A DNA stretch of 64,000 nucleotides from Bacillus sp. CH140a_4T (GTDB lineage: Bacteria; Bacillota; Bacilli; Bacillales; Bacillaceae_G), in the NCBI RefSeq assembly GCF_008923725.1, contig NZ_WBPF01000016.1, positions 558,001 to 622,000 on the forward strand, written 5' to 3'. Below are positions 1 through 8,508 of this stretch, one piece after another (position 1 is the stretch's first letter; every line of letters begins with the position of its first letter). A program made the position numbers and the translations under genes. The notes under the pieces are model-generated. The model worked only from the letters and a program-made list of their open reading frames with translations. It had not been told where the DNA came from and made no database searches.

Positions 1-750
1 AGATAACGCTAAATCAGATAAAAAAATAAAATCTGCATGTTCGCGAATTTTAGGAATAGAAGTTTCTATAACACGAGATGTAATTTCACCTGGAGGCCCA
101 ACATGTCCAATAGCTACCATAATCGGTTTTTCTTGAAGTTTTTTGATGAGTAATTGGGCTTGTTTTGAAATATGTGCCGTTGTATACACATCATCAAAAA
201 ATAATTGATTTTCAATAATCGGCACTCCTAATTCTTTCCCGATTTTTGGGACAACACTCTTAGGATTTGTTTTGCTATCTAAATAAAATAAACCGTGTTT
301 TTTACAAGCTGCAAGTATAAGTCGTACAATTCTTTCGTCCGCGGTCACTTTTGATCCCATATGATTGTTCATGCCAATTGCATGCGGTACTTCTTGAATC
401 GCTTGTTCGAGTCGGTTATTTATTTCTTCGTCACTTAAATCAGTTGTAATTGCTTTTGGTCCAAGCCATTCTTTTTTTCCTTTAATAGGTTCCATTGGCA
501 TATGTATAATAACTTCGTGCCCTTTCTTATGAGCTGCTATCGCATCTTCCTTTGTGGAAGGGAGAAAAGGCATAACGGCAACAGTAAGTGGAATAGGAAG
601 TGATAACATTTTATCAGTCCCTTTCATATTATTGCCGAAGTCATCGATGACAATAGCTACTTTTTTTGTATGTGCCTTTGCTTGAACAGGAAACAAGAAG
701 GATGGTAAGAACATAGTAAACATAAGCAATGCAATCGTATATTTGCGCAT
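1..750 (-). CDS. divergent polysaccharide deacetylase (YibQ-like), 3' end outside window
   Basis: The reading frame begins at the ATG at 750 and stays open to the window edge, giving 250 visible residues; the C-terminus is missing. It starts with a Sec signal peptide (MRKYTIALLMF..., cleavage probable after VQAKA). The family pattern follows: VAIVIDDFG, then PLTVAVMPFLPST, HMPMEP, GMNNHMGS and AIGHVG. These belong to the divergent polysaccharide deacetylase family (formerly DUF610), whose members act, or are inferred to act, on extracytoplasmic glycans. The RBS lies in the sequence complementary to 752-762. The substrate is unknown, and the gene is divergent from the Spo0E-like gene. Confidence 0.85.
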   Translation of the reverse strand, partial: MRKYTIALLMFTMFLPSFLFPVQAKAHTKKVAIVIDDFGNNMKGTDKMLSLPIPLTVAVMPFLPSTKEDAIAAHKKGHEVIIHMPMEPIKGKKEWLGPKAITTDLSDEEINNRLEQAIQEVPHAIGMNNHMGSKVTADERIVRLILAACKKHGLFYLDSKTNPKSVVPKIGKELGVPIIENQLFFDDVYTTAHISKQAQLLIKKLQEKPIMVAIGHVGPPGEITSRVIETSIPKIREHADFIFLSDLALS

Positions 751-1087
751 ATAAATATTTCCTTTCTATATTATCAATCATCATTATAGTTTGCGTTTTT
801 ATATAAATTAAACAAAAAATGTCGAAGAAAAGTATATGGAAAATAGAGAATCCGCTATTTAATTGGTATTTGTAAAAAAAGAAGATGAAAAAAATGTCTA
901 TTATTGCGAATGTATTTACAAAGATAGAATAATTTGTAATAATTCTCAAAGTGAGGGTAAAGATTTGTAAATTACAGGGAGAAAATGTTAAATTTTCTGA
1001 TTCTTCAAATTCAAATGTGATTAAGTAGTTAAAAGGCCGATGGAGAAGTGAAGTTGAGAGCATGGAAGTATAATAAGGGGGATATGG
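751..1087. other. intergenic region between divergent genes
   Basis: This 337-bp AT-rich stretch has no supportable gene. It holds a TTTACA-N16-TAATAA promoter-like pair on the plus strand near 910-938 that could serve the Spo0E-like gene. It also holds one exact copy of the Spo0A-box heptamer TGTCGAA at 820-826, which is short enough to be chance. The 140-codon minus frame over 641-1063 is a shadow overlapping the deacetylase start. Confidence 0.4.
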
Positions 1088-1369
1088 ATGTTTACTGTAA
1101 AAAGGAAGTACACATTAGAAAAGCTTTCACGTGATATTCATATGAAACGTGAAGAGATGATTCAATTAGGTTTAACGAGTGGGTTGAATAGTATGGAGAC
1201 AATTCAAGTTAGTCAAGAATTGGACAAGCTTATTTTACAGTACCAGTGTTATAAAGAAAAACAAACACCAAAATGGTTATCAATTATAAAGGTACCTATT
1301 TTTCAAATTGGGTATGAAGGGAAATCGAGTAATTTTTGGCGAATGCTTGTGGCTGGTTTTATGAAATAA
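1088..1369 (+). CDS. Spo0E-like aspartyl-phosphate phosphatase
   Basis: This 93-residue protein carries the Spo0E-family signature SQELDKLI at about residues 42-49, preceded by a helix with the usual spacing. Spo0E-family proteins dephosphorylate Spo0A~P and so restrain sporulation. The length is slightly above the usual 50-85, with a C-terminal tail (PIFQIGYEGKSSNFWRML) outside the core. The start ATG at 1088 has AAGGGGG about 7 nt upstream. It is convergent with a sensor kinase that probably feeds the same phosphorelay. The family call is firm; the Spo0A target is inferred, since some family members act on other response regulators. Confidence 0.8.
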   Translation: MFTVKRKYTLEKLSRDIHMKREEMIQLGLTSGLNSMETIQVSQELDKLILQYQCYKEKQTPKWLSIIKVPIFQIGYEGKSSNFWRMLVAGFMK

Positions 1370-1404
1370 GTATAATTACCCTTTTGGGATAAGGATAATT
1401 ATAC
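1370..1404. terminator. bidirectional hairpin between convergent genes
   Basis: The arms GTATAATTACCCTT (1370-1383) and AAGGATAATTATAC (1391-1404) match 13 of 14 with a 7-nt loop. The structure overlaps the stop codon of the minus-strand kinase. The T-tract is poor on both strands, so termination efficiency is uncertain. Confidence 0.5.
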
Positions 1405-2895
1405 TATGTGTAACGGAATTTCGATATGAACTGTCGTTCCTTCGTGTTCTATACTGTCAATAAAAATATGCCCATTGTACATCTCTACAATTCGTTTACA
1501 TATGACAAGTCCAAGACCTGTTCCAGTATCTTTATTAGTAAAGAACGGATGAAAGAGGTGTTTTTGAATATGTTTTGGAATCCCTTTTCCAGTATCTATA
1601 ATTTGCAATTGTGCGTGTGTTTCATTGTTTGTTACGAAAATAGTTAGTGTGTCACCAGAATTCATGGCTTCAATTGCATTTTTTGTAATGTTTAAAACCA
1701 CTTGTTTCATATGGTCTTTTGAACAACGGATATGAACAGGATGGTCTGGCAAATGTAAATGGAATACAATGTTATGTAGATTCGCCTCAGATTGAATAAT
1801 TAATGCTACCTCATTTAGAATGTTTCTCACATCATATGTTTGTTCAATGATAGCAGTTGGCTTTCCAAGAATAAGAAATTCGCTTACAATTTCATTAATC
1901 CGTTCTATTTCTTGTTCGATGATGGAAAAATAGAACTGATCTTGTTCATCTTTATATTTCTCTTTTAATAGAGCGACGAGCCCTTTAATTCCGGTAAGAG
2001 GATTACGGATTTCGTGGGCTGTACTAGCTGCAAAAGTTCCAACTAATTCAATTTTTTGTAGTTCATTTTGTTGTCTTTCCAGTTTTGTTTGACGTTTTAA
2101 CAACATATATTGAGCAAGTAAAAATAAAATAGACATTAAAAATAAAGTAGCTATACACTCTATTGAAACCCACTGGTATAAAGTTTTTTGATGGATAGGC
2201 AATGGGGTAACAGAGACCTTCCAATCTAATCTTTGGAGTGGAGTGGTCAGCATATTAGAATGCGCATCACTTGTTTCGTTATTATCATCGGTGAGAAAAA
2301 CTACATCATGTTTATCAGTTACTTCAAAATGGTATTGTGGCTTAATGGCATTTAAAGATGATGAAATGTAGTCAAATCGTAAACTTGCTAGCAATAAGCC
2401 TGAGATTTCCTTTTGTTTATTGAAAATAGGAGAAGCAATCATAATAGCTTGATGTCCAAGAACACGATCTGTAATGACTGATGATACAGTTGTTTTCTTC
2501 GTTTGTAATACGTCTTGAATATATTTACGATCTGAGACATCAACAGGTGGTCGGTCGCCTTCGGATGCGATTGTAATGATGCCTTCTGGTGTAGCATAAT
2601 ATAAACCAGAAAAACGTGCATCGTTTCCATCTGTATCATGTACAATTTCTTTAACTCCATTTATATTTCCAGTCTCGGTTCCTACGACCTTTGCGAGCAT
2701 TTCTAATGCGGAAATTGCTTCACCAAGGTGATGATCTAAATAGTCTCTATATAAAAAGAGAACCGTGTGAGCAGATAGTTTGTTTTCCTGTTTCATTTTA
2801 TACGAATGATATGAATAAAATGTAGCACCAATCCCTATCGTTGGTAGGATAACAAGCACCATATATAAAACTATGCTGTGGAATTTGAATTTCAA
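1399..2895 (-). CDS. membrane sensor histidine kinase with extracellular Cache domain (sporulation-kinase type)
   Basis: This 498-residue protein has an N-terminal membrane segment (about 8-26), an extracytoplasmic region of about 210 residues typical of dCache sensors (ARFSGLYYATPEG..., DRKYIQDVLQT..., ASPIFNKQKEISG) and a second membrane segment (about 243-265). The transmitter has the H-box AHEIRNPLTGIKG, N-box NITKNAIEAM, and ATP-lid motifs DTGKGIP and GTGLGL. The layout resembles KinD/KinC-type kinases feeding the Spo0A phosphorelay. No response regulator lies beside it, and the neighbouring Spo0E-like gene supports a phosphorelay role, which is an inference. The ligand is unknown. RBS AAGGAG precedes the ATG at 2895. 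Confidence 0.85.
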   Translation of the reverse strand: MKFKFHSIVLYMVLVILPTIGIGATFYSYHSYKMKQENKLSAHTVLFLYRDYLDHHLGEAISALEMLAKVVGTETGNINGVKEIVHDTDGNDARFSGLYYATPEGIITIASEGDRPPVDVSDRKYIQDVLQTKKTTVSSVITDRVLGHQAIMIASPIFNKQKEISGLLLASLRFDYISSSLNAIKPQYHFEVTDKHDVVFLTDDNNETSDAHSNMLTTPLQRLDWKVSVTPLPIHQKTLYQWVSIECIATLFLMSILFLLAQYMLLKRQTKLERQQNELQKIELVGTFAASTAHEIRNPLTGIKGLVALLKEKYKDEQDQFYFSIIEQEIERINEIVSEFLILGKPTAIIEQTYDVRNILNEVALIIQSEANLHNIVFHLHLPDHPVHIRCSKDHMKQVVLNITKNAIEAMNSGDTLTIFVTNNETHAQLQIIDTGKGIPKHIQKHLFHPFFTNKDTGTGLGLVICKRIVEMYNGHIFIDSIEHEGTTVHIEIPLHIV

Positions 2896-2997
2896 ATTTG
2901 GTACTCCTTCTTTTTTATTATCATTATATATAAACTATGTTAAAATTGTCATGTTTTTATTCAAGAATCATTCATAATATATTTGGGGAGAGGAAAT

Positions 2998-3017
2998 GAA
3001 TGAGTGAATACTCATTC
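2998..3017. promoter_or_regulatory. inverted repeat, possible autoregulatory operator of the MarR gene
   Basis: GAATGAG (2998-3004) and CTCATTC (3011-3017) form a perfect 7-bp inverted repeat with a 6-nt centre, 68 bp upstream of the MarR start. MarR proteins commonly bind such palindromes in their own promoters. No binding data can be inferred beyond position. Confidence 0.35.
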
Positions 3018-3084
3018 GGAATTTACATGAAGTACTAAGCTGTTTTTTTATTACTGAGAATTTAAGTGAAGGGTTGAAAGTTGT

Positions 3085-3531
3085 ATGACATCAAATAATG
3101 AACGAGAAGATATTTCTCAATCTCTAAAAGTATTTATTGCATTATCTCGTGTACATCGTTCTGTTATGGATACTACAAATAAATCTATACAAAGTAACGG
3201 GTTAAATCCAACTGAATTTGCTGTATTAGAACTGCTATATCATAAAGGCGGTCAACCACTTCAGCAAATTGGTGAGCGTATTTTAATCGCTAGTGGCAGC
3301 ATTACATATGTTGTAGATAAGCTAGAAAAAAAGGGACTAGTAAAGAGAATTCCGTGCCCGAATGATAGACGTGTTATTTATGCACAATTAACTGAGTCTG
3401 GAGAGAACTTTATTGCTTCTATTTTTCCAGGGCATGAGCAAGTTATACATCAGTCTTTTGAAATGTTAACGAAAGAGGAAAAGGATGAATTACTTGATCT
3501 ATTAAAAAAGATTGGAAAATATGAAAAATAA
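3085..3531 (+). CDS. MarR-family transcriptional regulator
   Basis: This 148-residue winged-helix regulator has the expected core: a recognition helix region (IASGSITYVVDKLEKKGLV), then the wing with the family DRR element (PCPNDRRVIYAQLTESG), and a C-terminal dimerisation helix (LTKEEKDELLDLLKKIG). MarR dimers usually repress genes nearby or their own promoter and respond to phenolics, oxidants or thiols. GGTTGAAAG upstream is a mediocre RBS for the ATG at 3085. No efflux pump or hydroperoxide gene sits beside it, so the regulon is not evident. A terminator follows directly. Confidence 0.85.
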   Translation: MTSNNEREDISQSLKVFIALSRVHRSVMDTTNKSIQSNGLNPTEFAVLELLYHKGGQPLQQIGERILIASGSITYVVDKLEKKGLVKRIPCPNDRRVIYAQLTESGENFIASIFPGHEQVIHQSFEMLTKEEKDELLDLLKKIGKYEK

Positions 3532-3548
3532 TAGTATGTTCCAAAGGG

Positions 3549-3577
3549 GCTTTGGATAAAGAAATCCAAGGCTTTTT
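3549..3577 (+). terminator. intrinsic terminator after the MarR gene
   Basis: The arms GCTTTGGAT (3549-3557) and ATCCAAGGC (3564-3572) pair with one G-U and are followed by five Ts. Confidence 0.75.
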
Positions 3578-3691
3578 GTATACATGTAATTATGACAGCA
3601 TTTGCCGTATTTTGCTGAAGAAATAAGAGGAGATTTGTAAGTAAGCATTGAATTATAGTAAGGATGCATATAATGGAGAGGAGGCTCGTTC

Positions 3692-5386
3692 ATGTCATTT
3701 AAAGACTATGAATATAAACGGCCAAATATTGAAGAATTGAAAGAGAAGTTTACTGTTGCTTTAGAGAAGTTTGATAACGCAAAAACGGTAGAAGAACAAA
3801 AACAAGTTATTCATTCAATTAACGAGATTCGCAACGATTTTGGTACAATGGGGAATCTTTGTTACATTCGTCATTCTGTTGATACGACAGATGCTTTTTA
3901 TAAGGAAGAGCAAGATTTCTTTGATGAATTCTCTCCAGTTGTACAAGGATATGGTACAAAGTATTATAATGCGTTAATCCATTCTCCATTCCGCGAAGAA
4001 TTAGAAGCGTATTATGGAAAGCAATTATTTGCTTTAGCGGAGTGTGATTTGAAAACATATTCTGATGAAGTCGTGAAAGATTTACAATTAGAGAATAAAT
4101 TGTCTTCACAGTATACGCAGTTATTAGCATCTGCAAAAATTGACTTTGCAGGAGAAGAAAGAACGTTATCACAGCTTATTCCATTTATGCAAGGGAAAGA
4201 AAGAAGTGAACGTAAAGTAGCAAGTGAAGCATATTACGGATTTTTAGCTGAGAATGAGGAAGAGTTAGATCGTATTTATGACGAGCTTGTTAAAGTGAGA
4301 ACGAAAATCGCCAAATCTTTAGGTTTCAAAAACTTTGTTGAACTTGGATATGCAAGAATGTACCGTACAGATTATAATGCGGAAATGGTGGCGAATTATC
4401 GTCAGCAAGTACTTGATTATATCGTTCCAGTTACAACGGAATTAAGAAAACGACAACAAGCACGTATTGGTGTAGAGAAGTTGGCGTATTACGACGAAAA
4501 CTTTGAGTTTGCTACTGGTAATCCAACTCCAAAAGGAGATGCGGATTGGATTGTTAATCATGGGAAAACGATGTATAAAGAGTTATCGGCTGAAACAGAT
4601 GAATTTTTCAATTTCATGCTAGATAATGATTTATTAGATTTAGTTGCGAAAAAAGGAAAAGCTGGTGGCGGATATTGTACATATATTGAGAATTATAAAG
4701 CGCCATTTATTTTCTCAAACTTCAACGGAACATCTGGCGACATTGACGTATTAACACATGAAGCTGGTCACGCTTTCCAAGTATATGAAAGCCGTAAGTT
4801 TGAAATTCCAGAATACAATTGGCCAACGTATGAAGCATGTGAAATTCATTCTATGAGTATGGAATTCTTTACATGGCCATGGATGAAGTCATTCTTTGAA
4901 GAAGATGCAGATAAATATTATTTCTCTCACTTAAGTTCAGCACTTCTGTTTTTACCGTATGGTGTATCTGTTGATGAATATCAACATTATGTATATGAGA
5001 ATCCAGAAGCATCACCAGAAGAGCGTAAGACAGCATGGCGTAATATAGAGAAAAAGTATTTGCCACATCGTGATTATGAAGATAATGATTATTTAGAGCG
5101 TGGTGGATTCTGGCAACGTCAAGGACATATTTATAGCTCGCCGTTCTACTATATCGACTACACATTAGCACAAATTTGCGCACTGCAATTTTGGAAACGT
5201 GCAAGAGATAATAGACAAGAGGCGTGGGAAGATTATGTAAATCTGTGTCAACAAGGTGGAAGTAAATCATTCTTGGAACTAGTAGAAGTTGCAAATTTAA
5301 CATCACCATTTTCTGAAGGCTGTGTGAAAAGTGTCATTACAGAAATTGAAGCGTGGCTACATGCGATTGACGACACAAAATTGTAA
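3692..5386 (+). CDS. M3 family oligoendopeptidase (PepF-like)
   Basis: This 564-residue cytoplasmic metallopeptidase has the M3 zinc motif HEAGH in VLTHEAGHAFQVYESR (about residues 353-368), with the downstream glutamate ligand in the EACEIHSMSMEFF segment. The length fits the M3B oligoendopeptidase F group of about 560-600 residues. These enzymes cut short peptides and contribute to peptide recycling. The ATG at 3692 follows GGAGAGGAGG with good spacing. It appears monocistronic. Substrate range cannot be read from the sequence. Confidence 0.9.
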   Translation: MSFKDYEYKRPNIEELKEKFTVALEKFDNAKTVEEQKQVIHSINEIRNDFGTMGNLCYIRHSVDTTDAFYKEEQDFFDEFSPVVQGYGTKYYNALIHSPFREELEAYYGKQLFALAECDLKTYSDEVVKDLQLENKLSSQYTQLLASAKIDFAGEERTLSQLIPFMQGKERSERKVASEAYYGFLAENEEELDRIYDELVKVRTKIAKSLGFKNFVELGYARMYRTDYNAEMVANYRQQVLDYIVPVTTELRKRQQARIGVEKLAYYDENFEFATGNPTPKGDADWIVNHGKTMYKELSAETDEFFNFMLDNDLLDLVAKKGKAGGGYCTYIENYKAPFIFSNFNGTSGDIDVLTHEAGHAFQVYESRKFEIPEYNWPTYEACEIHSMSMEFFTWPWMKSFFEEDADKYYFSHLSSALLFLPYGVSVDEYQHYVYENPEASPEERKTAWRNIEKKYLPHRDYEDNDYLERGGFWQRQGHIYSSPFYYIDYTLAQICALQFWKRARDNRQEAWEDYVNLCQQGGSKSFLELVEVANLTSPFSEGCVKSVITEIEAWLHAIDDTKL

Positions 5387-5466
5387 AAAACATGCGCTTT
5401 TTTTCACATGTTTAACATCGACATAACGAGAAAATGATGAGATAATAAAAGAAAATTCAGAATATT

Positions 5467-5499
5467 AAAGAGGTGTTTCTAATAAGGAGCACCTCTTTT
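5467..5499 (+). terminator. intrinsic terminator after the M3 peptidase gene
   Basis: AAAGAGGTG (5467-5475) pairs perfectly with CACCTCTTT (5490-5498), with a 14-nt loop and a short T-run. It lies 80 bp past the stop codon. Confidence 0.65.
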
Positions 5500-5525
5500 G
5501 ACCAACAAAAAGGGGGGAAAGAAGT

Positions 5526-6059
5526 ATGCTTCAATCTAATATGGATGTGAGTTTAGAAAGTTTGGTGAACTCATTACAGTCTACTCGAAGCACGCTATTA
5601 TCAGAAATTGAAATGTTAAATGATACAGAAGTGAATGTAAAGCCACGCCGTGATAAATGGAGTATTATTCAAATTTTGCATCACTTGCATTTAGTTGAAC
5701 AATCAGTTACGTCTGCCCTTGTATATGCTTTACAAAAAAATGAAAGAAACACGACTCCATTTAAAGACCTCCAACTTACGCTTGATCGCACATATAAACG
5801 AGAAGCACCTCAGCAAATGCAACCAACAGAAACGTTAATGAAAAAACAGCAAGGAATTCAATTGCTAGAACATTCACGACAAGAACTATTACACGCGCTT
5901 CATAGTGTGATAGATGAAAAAGATCTATTTGAAAATGGATTAAAGCATCCTATTTTTAATGATTTGAATTTGTATCAGTGGGTTCAATTTCTTGATTTGC
6001 ATGAACAAAGACATCTTACGCAGTTAAAAGAGGCGAAACACGCAATTTTGCAACGATAA
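5526..6059 (+). CDS. DinB-like (YfiT-type) metal-binding protein
   Basis: This 177-residue four-helix protein of the DinB/YfiT superfamily shows the histidine pattern of the fold: HHLHLVEQ at about 55-62, and DLHEQRHLTQL near 156-166, which supplies the late His ligands. Family members include thiol-dependent transferases such as bacillithiol S-transferases, so a thiol-transfer or detoxification role is possible but not demonstrated. RBS AGGGGGG lies upstream of the ATG at 5526. No partner gene is evident. Confidence 0.75.
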   Translation: MLQSNMDVSLESLVNSLQSTRSTLLSEIEMLNDTEVNVKPRRDKWSIIQILHHLHLVEQSVTSALVYALQKNERNTTPFKDLQLTLDRTYKREAPQQMQPTETLMKKQQGIQLLEHSRQELLHALHSVIDEKDLFENGLKHPIFNDLNLYQWVQFLDLHEQRHLTQLKEAKHAILQR

Positions 6060-6159
6060 TCAGAAGGAAGTGGGAGACCACTTCTTTTTTGATACGTGCA
6101 TAGTTTTCTTTCTTATTTTGGAATACTACATGGAGAAAGAAAAGAAGGAGTTGAAAAGT

Positions 6160-6276
6160 ATGTCCAAGAAAAAGAAAGAAGAAGAGCGCGCGTGGAAAGC
6201 ACGTAAAGAAAATCAAAAACCACATGGAAAAGTGAAAGCTTTTGCTGAATTAGTTGAAGGAACAGAAAAAACGTGA
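6160..6276 (+). CDS. small, highly charged hypothetical protein (38 aa)
   Basis: The protein begins MSKKKKEEERAWKARKENQK and ends AELVEGTEKT. The ATG at 6160 is chosen because AAGGAG lies 9-10 nt upstream (6145-6150). Longer in-frame starts upstream have no RBS. It is lysine- and glutamate-rich with no membrane segment or known domain. A shared bidirectional terminator follows. I do not recognise the family. Confidence 0.6.
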   Translation: MSKKKKEEERAWKARKENQKPHGKVKAFAELVEGTEKT

Positions 6277-6297
6277 TGAAATACTCATCACGTTTTT
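6267..6297. terminator. bidirectional terminator
   Basis: The perfect 13-bp stem AAAAACGTGATGA (6267-6279) / TCATCACGTTTTT (6285-6297) has T-runs on both strands and serves two convergent genes. It overlaps the stop of the kinase on the minus strand. Confidence 0.85.
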
Positions 6298-7550
6298 TGT
6301 ATGAGTGGAAAAGTTAATAAGAAGGTTGTACCAGTCCCTTTTTCACTTATAATATCAATTTTTCCATTCATAGCTTGCACAACGCTGAATACGACCATCA
6401 TTCCAAGACCAGTACCTTTGTCTTTTGTTGAGTAGAAAGGGGATCCAAGGCGTTTTACTTGTTCTTGATCCATGCCAACTCCTGTATCTTTTATATATAA
6501 TTGAATATGCTTATGATCAGGAACTAATGTGAAATAAAGATCACCGCCTTTTGGCATGGCCTCAATGCAGTTTTTTAAAATATTTAACAAGCATTGATTT
6601 AGTTTTTGTTTTTCTCCCGCGATAAAAAAAGAAGTACTTTGCTTTATATAATGAGTACGCACATTTGCTAAATTAGCAAGCGGTGTAATTAGCGATAATG
6701 CATGTAATAGTTCGTCTTCTAACTGTAATCTTTGTTCTTTTTCAATACTTGGTTTTGCAAAGGTTAAATAATCTGTAAGAACGTGATTTGCTTGTTCGAT
6801 TCCGTTGATGGCTATGTCAATATATAATTTTCGCTCTTGCTCAGTGCAGGTATCTGACTGCAAAAGTTGTAAAAATCCTTTCGTTGAAGTTAATGGGTTG
6901 CGAATTTCATGAGAGATGGATGCTGCCATTTCACCAATTAAATGAAATTTTTCAGCATTCATAAGTTCGTTTTGTAGACGAACTTGAGTTTGTAATATGT
7001 GTAATAAATATAAAATAAGGATGGTACCAAGTATCGTACATAACTCATATACAATAATATGTGGTATATAATCAGCCTTATTTGTAACCTTTGAAAGGAA
7101 GAAAGGTATCCAACTAAATCCGTATGTGAGACTGTAGATAATAGCAAGTATTATTTTTATACGATTAGAAGTTCGATTGAAAAATTTGTATGTAAATAGT
7201 AGAACAATAAATAGAAGGATAGAACCGATAAGCGATGGGAAAACACCTATTCCTCCTAATAAGAAGCGGTATATATTTAATACCACTAATATTGATCCAC
7301 CGGCAATAGGACCTCCGGTTAATGTACCGACAACTAATACGATATGACGCATATCAAATTGAAATCCATAATCTGTTTTTGCTGCGAAAGTGATACATAG
7401 TATAGTAACGAGGCAACATAATACAATAAATATAGCTGAATTTAATTTAGGAGAGCGTTTCCCTTTTTGATTCCAAAATAAATGGTATACGAGCATTGTA
7501 ACAAGGATGAATAATATATTTAAAAAGAGATAAATAATAAAGGATTTCAG
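6288..7550 (-). CDS. KinB-like multi-pass sporulation sensor kinase, probable CTG start
   Basis: The N-terminal half is a multi-spanning membrane domain of the 5TM/LYT type. The transmitter follows with H-box SISHEIRNPLTSTKGFL, N-box NILKNCIEAM, DTGVGMD and GTGLGM. KinB-type kinases phosphorylate Spo0F. The first ATG is at 7496, but it lacks an RBS and would cut into the first hydrophobic helix. A CTG at 7550 is in frame, sits exactly 7 nt after AGGAGG (complement of 7558-7563), and adds a natural helix (KSFIIYLFLNILFILVT). I prefer the 420-residue CTG version. The orthology to B. subtilis KinB is an inference from topology and N-terminal resemblance. Confidence 0.8.
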   Translation of the reverse strand: MKSFIIYLFLNILFILVTMLVYHLFWNQKGKRSPKLNSAIFIVLCCLVTILCITFAAKTDYGFQFDMRHIVLVVGTLTGGPIAGGSILVVLNIYRFLLGGIGVFPSLIGSILLFIVLLFTYKFFNRTSNRIKIILAIIYSLTYGFSWIPFFLSKVTNKADYIPHIIVYELCTILGTILILYLLHILQTQVRLQNELMNAEKFHLIGEMAASISHEIRNPLTSTKGFLQLLQSDTCTEQERKLYIDIAINGIEQANHVLTDYLTFAKPSIEKEQRLQLEDELLHALSLITPLANLANVRTHYIKQSTSFFIAGEKQKLNQCLLNILKNCIEAMPKGGDLYFTLVPDHKHIQLYIKDTGVGMDQEQVKRLGSPFYSTKDKGTGLGMMVVFSVVQAMNGKIDIISEKGTGTTFLLTFPLIQKT

Positions 7551-7713
7551 TGGGATGCCTCCTCTCTTCTCTTCTCATATTAAATTAATCATACTATAAA
7601 ATGAAAGAAATGAAATGATAAATAGCGGAAAAATCAGAAATTTTTTCTGGTAGTATACAATATGTTACAATAAGCTTTGTCAATGAAAGAAGGAATTCCG
7701 TGCAATGCGCGGG

Positions 7714-7745
7714 AGAGGTTCGCGAACTCCCTCTATAAAAAACTA
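7714..7745 (+). promoter_or_regulatory. preQ1-I riboswitch aptamer
   Basis: AGAGGTTCGCGAACTCCCTC followed by TATAAAAAACTA matches the compact class I preQ1 aptamer: a P1 stem, a C-rich loop closing L2, and the A-rich tail that folds back into an H-type pseudoknot. It lies about 100 bp upstream of queC in the expected orientation. PreQ1 binding is expected to favour the terminator just downstream and shut off queuosine-precursor synthesis. Confidence 0.93.
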
Positions 7746-7749
7746 TGGA

Positions 7750-7784
7750 AACAACAATATCTTTAGGTATTGTTTTGTTTTTTT
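7750..7784 (+). terminator. expression-platform terminator of the preQ1 riboswitch
   Basis: The stem is formed by ACAACAATATC (7751-7761) with GGTATTGTTTTGT (7766-7778), followed by a T-rich run to 7784. It starts five bases after the aptamer. Confidence 0.75.
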
Positions 7785-7845
7785 ATTGTGACAGTTCAAG
7801 AACGTTCTTTCTTCTTATTCGTAGTAGAGAAGGAGAATGAGTGAA

Positions 7846-8508
7846 ATGAAAAAAGAGAAGGCAGTTGTTGTTTTTAGTGGAGGACAAGATAGTACGACAT
7901 GTTTATTTTGGGCAATAGAGCAGTTTGCAGAAGTTGAAGCTGTAACGTTTAATTACAATCAACGTCATAAGTTAGAAATTGATTGTGCGGCGGAAATTGC
8001 AAATGAGCTAGGAGTTAAACATACGGTGCTAGATATGAGTCTATTAAATCAACTTGCTCCAAATGCGTTAACGAGAACGGATATGGAGATTACACATGAA
8101 GAAGGTGAATTGCCATCGACGTTTGTAGATGGACGAAATTTACTATTTTTATCATTTGCTGCTGTATTAGCAAAACAAGTTGGGGCACGTCATATTGTAA
8201 CGGGTGTATGTGAAACTGATTTTAGTGGTTATCCAGATTGCCGTGACGTGTTTGTGAAATCGTTAAACGTTACTTTAAATTTATCCATGGATTATCCGTT
8301 TGTAATTCATACACCACTTATGTGGATTGATAAAGCGGAAACATGGAAATTATCAGATGAACTTGGAGCATTCGAGTTTGTTCGAGAAAAAACATTAACA
8401 TGTTATAACGGAATCATTGGTGATGGTTGCGGTGAATGTCCAGCATGTCAGCTTCGTAAAGCAGGATTAGATACGTACCTACAAGAACGCGAAGGAGCAA
8501 ATAACTAA
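7846..8508 (+). CDS. queC: 7-cyano-7-deazaguanine (preQ0) synthase QueC
   Basis: QueC converts 7-carboxy-7-deazaguanine to preQ0 using ATP and ammonia. The ATP-pyrophosphatase loop SGGQDSTTC lies near the N-terminus, and the zinc site CGECPAC near the C-terminus. I start it at the ATG at 7846 (220 residues, [13 protein letters not shown]) because AAGGAG at 7830-7835 is 10 nt away. The ATG at 7837 would be only 1 nt from the RBS. It is the first gene of queCDEF and overlaps queD by one base (TAATG). Confidence 0.95.
   Translation: MKKEKAVVVFSGGQDSTTCLFWAIEQFAEVEAVTFNYNQRHKLEIDCAAEIANELGVKHTVLDMSLLNQLAPNALTRTDMEITHEEGELPSTFVDGRNLLFLSFAAVLAKQVGARHIVTGVCETDFSGYPDCRDVFVKSLNVTLNLSMDYPFVIHTPLMWIDKAETWKLSDELGAFEFVREKTLTCYNGIIGDGCGECPACQLRKAGLDTYLQEREGANN

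Noticed and set aside
641-1063. 140-codon minus-strand ORF
   Set aside because: It runs in another frame over the start of the polysaccharide deacetylase and the intergenic region, with no RBS and low-complexity composition.
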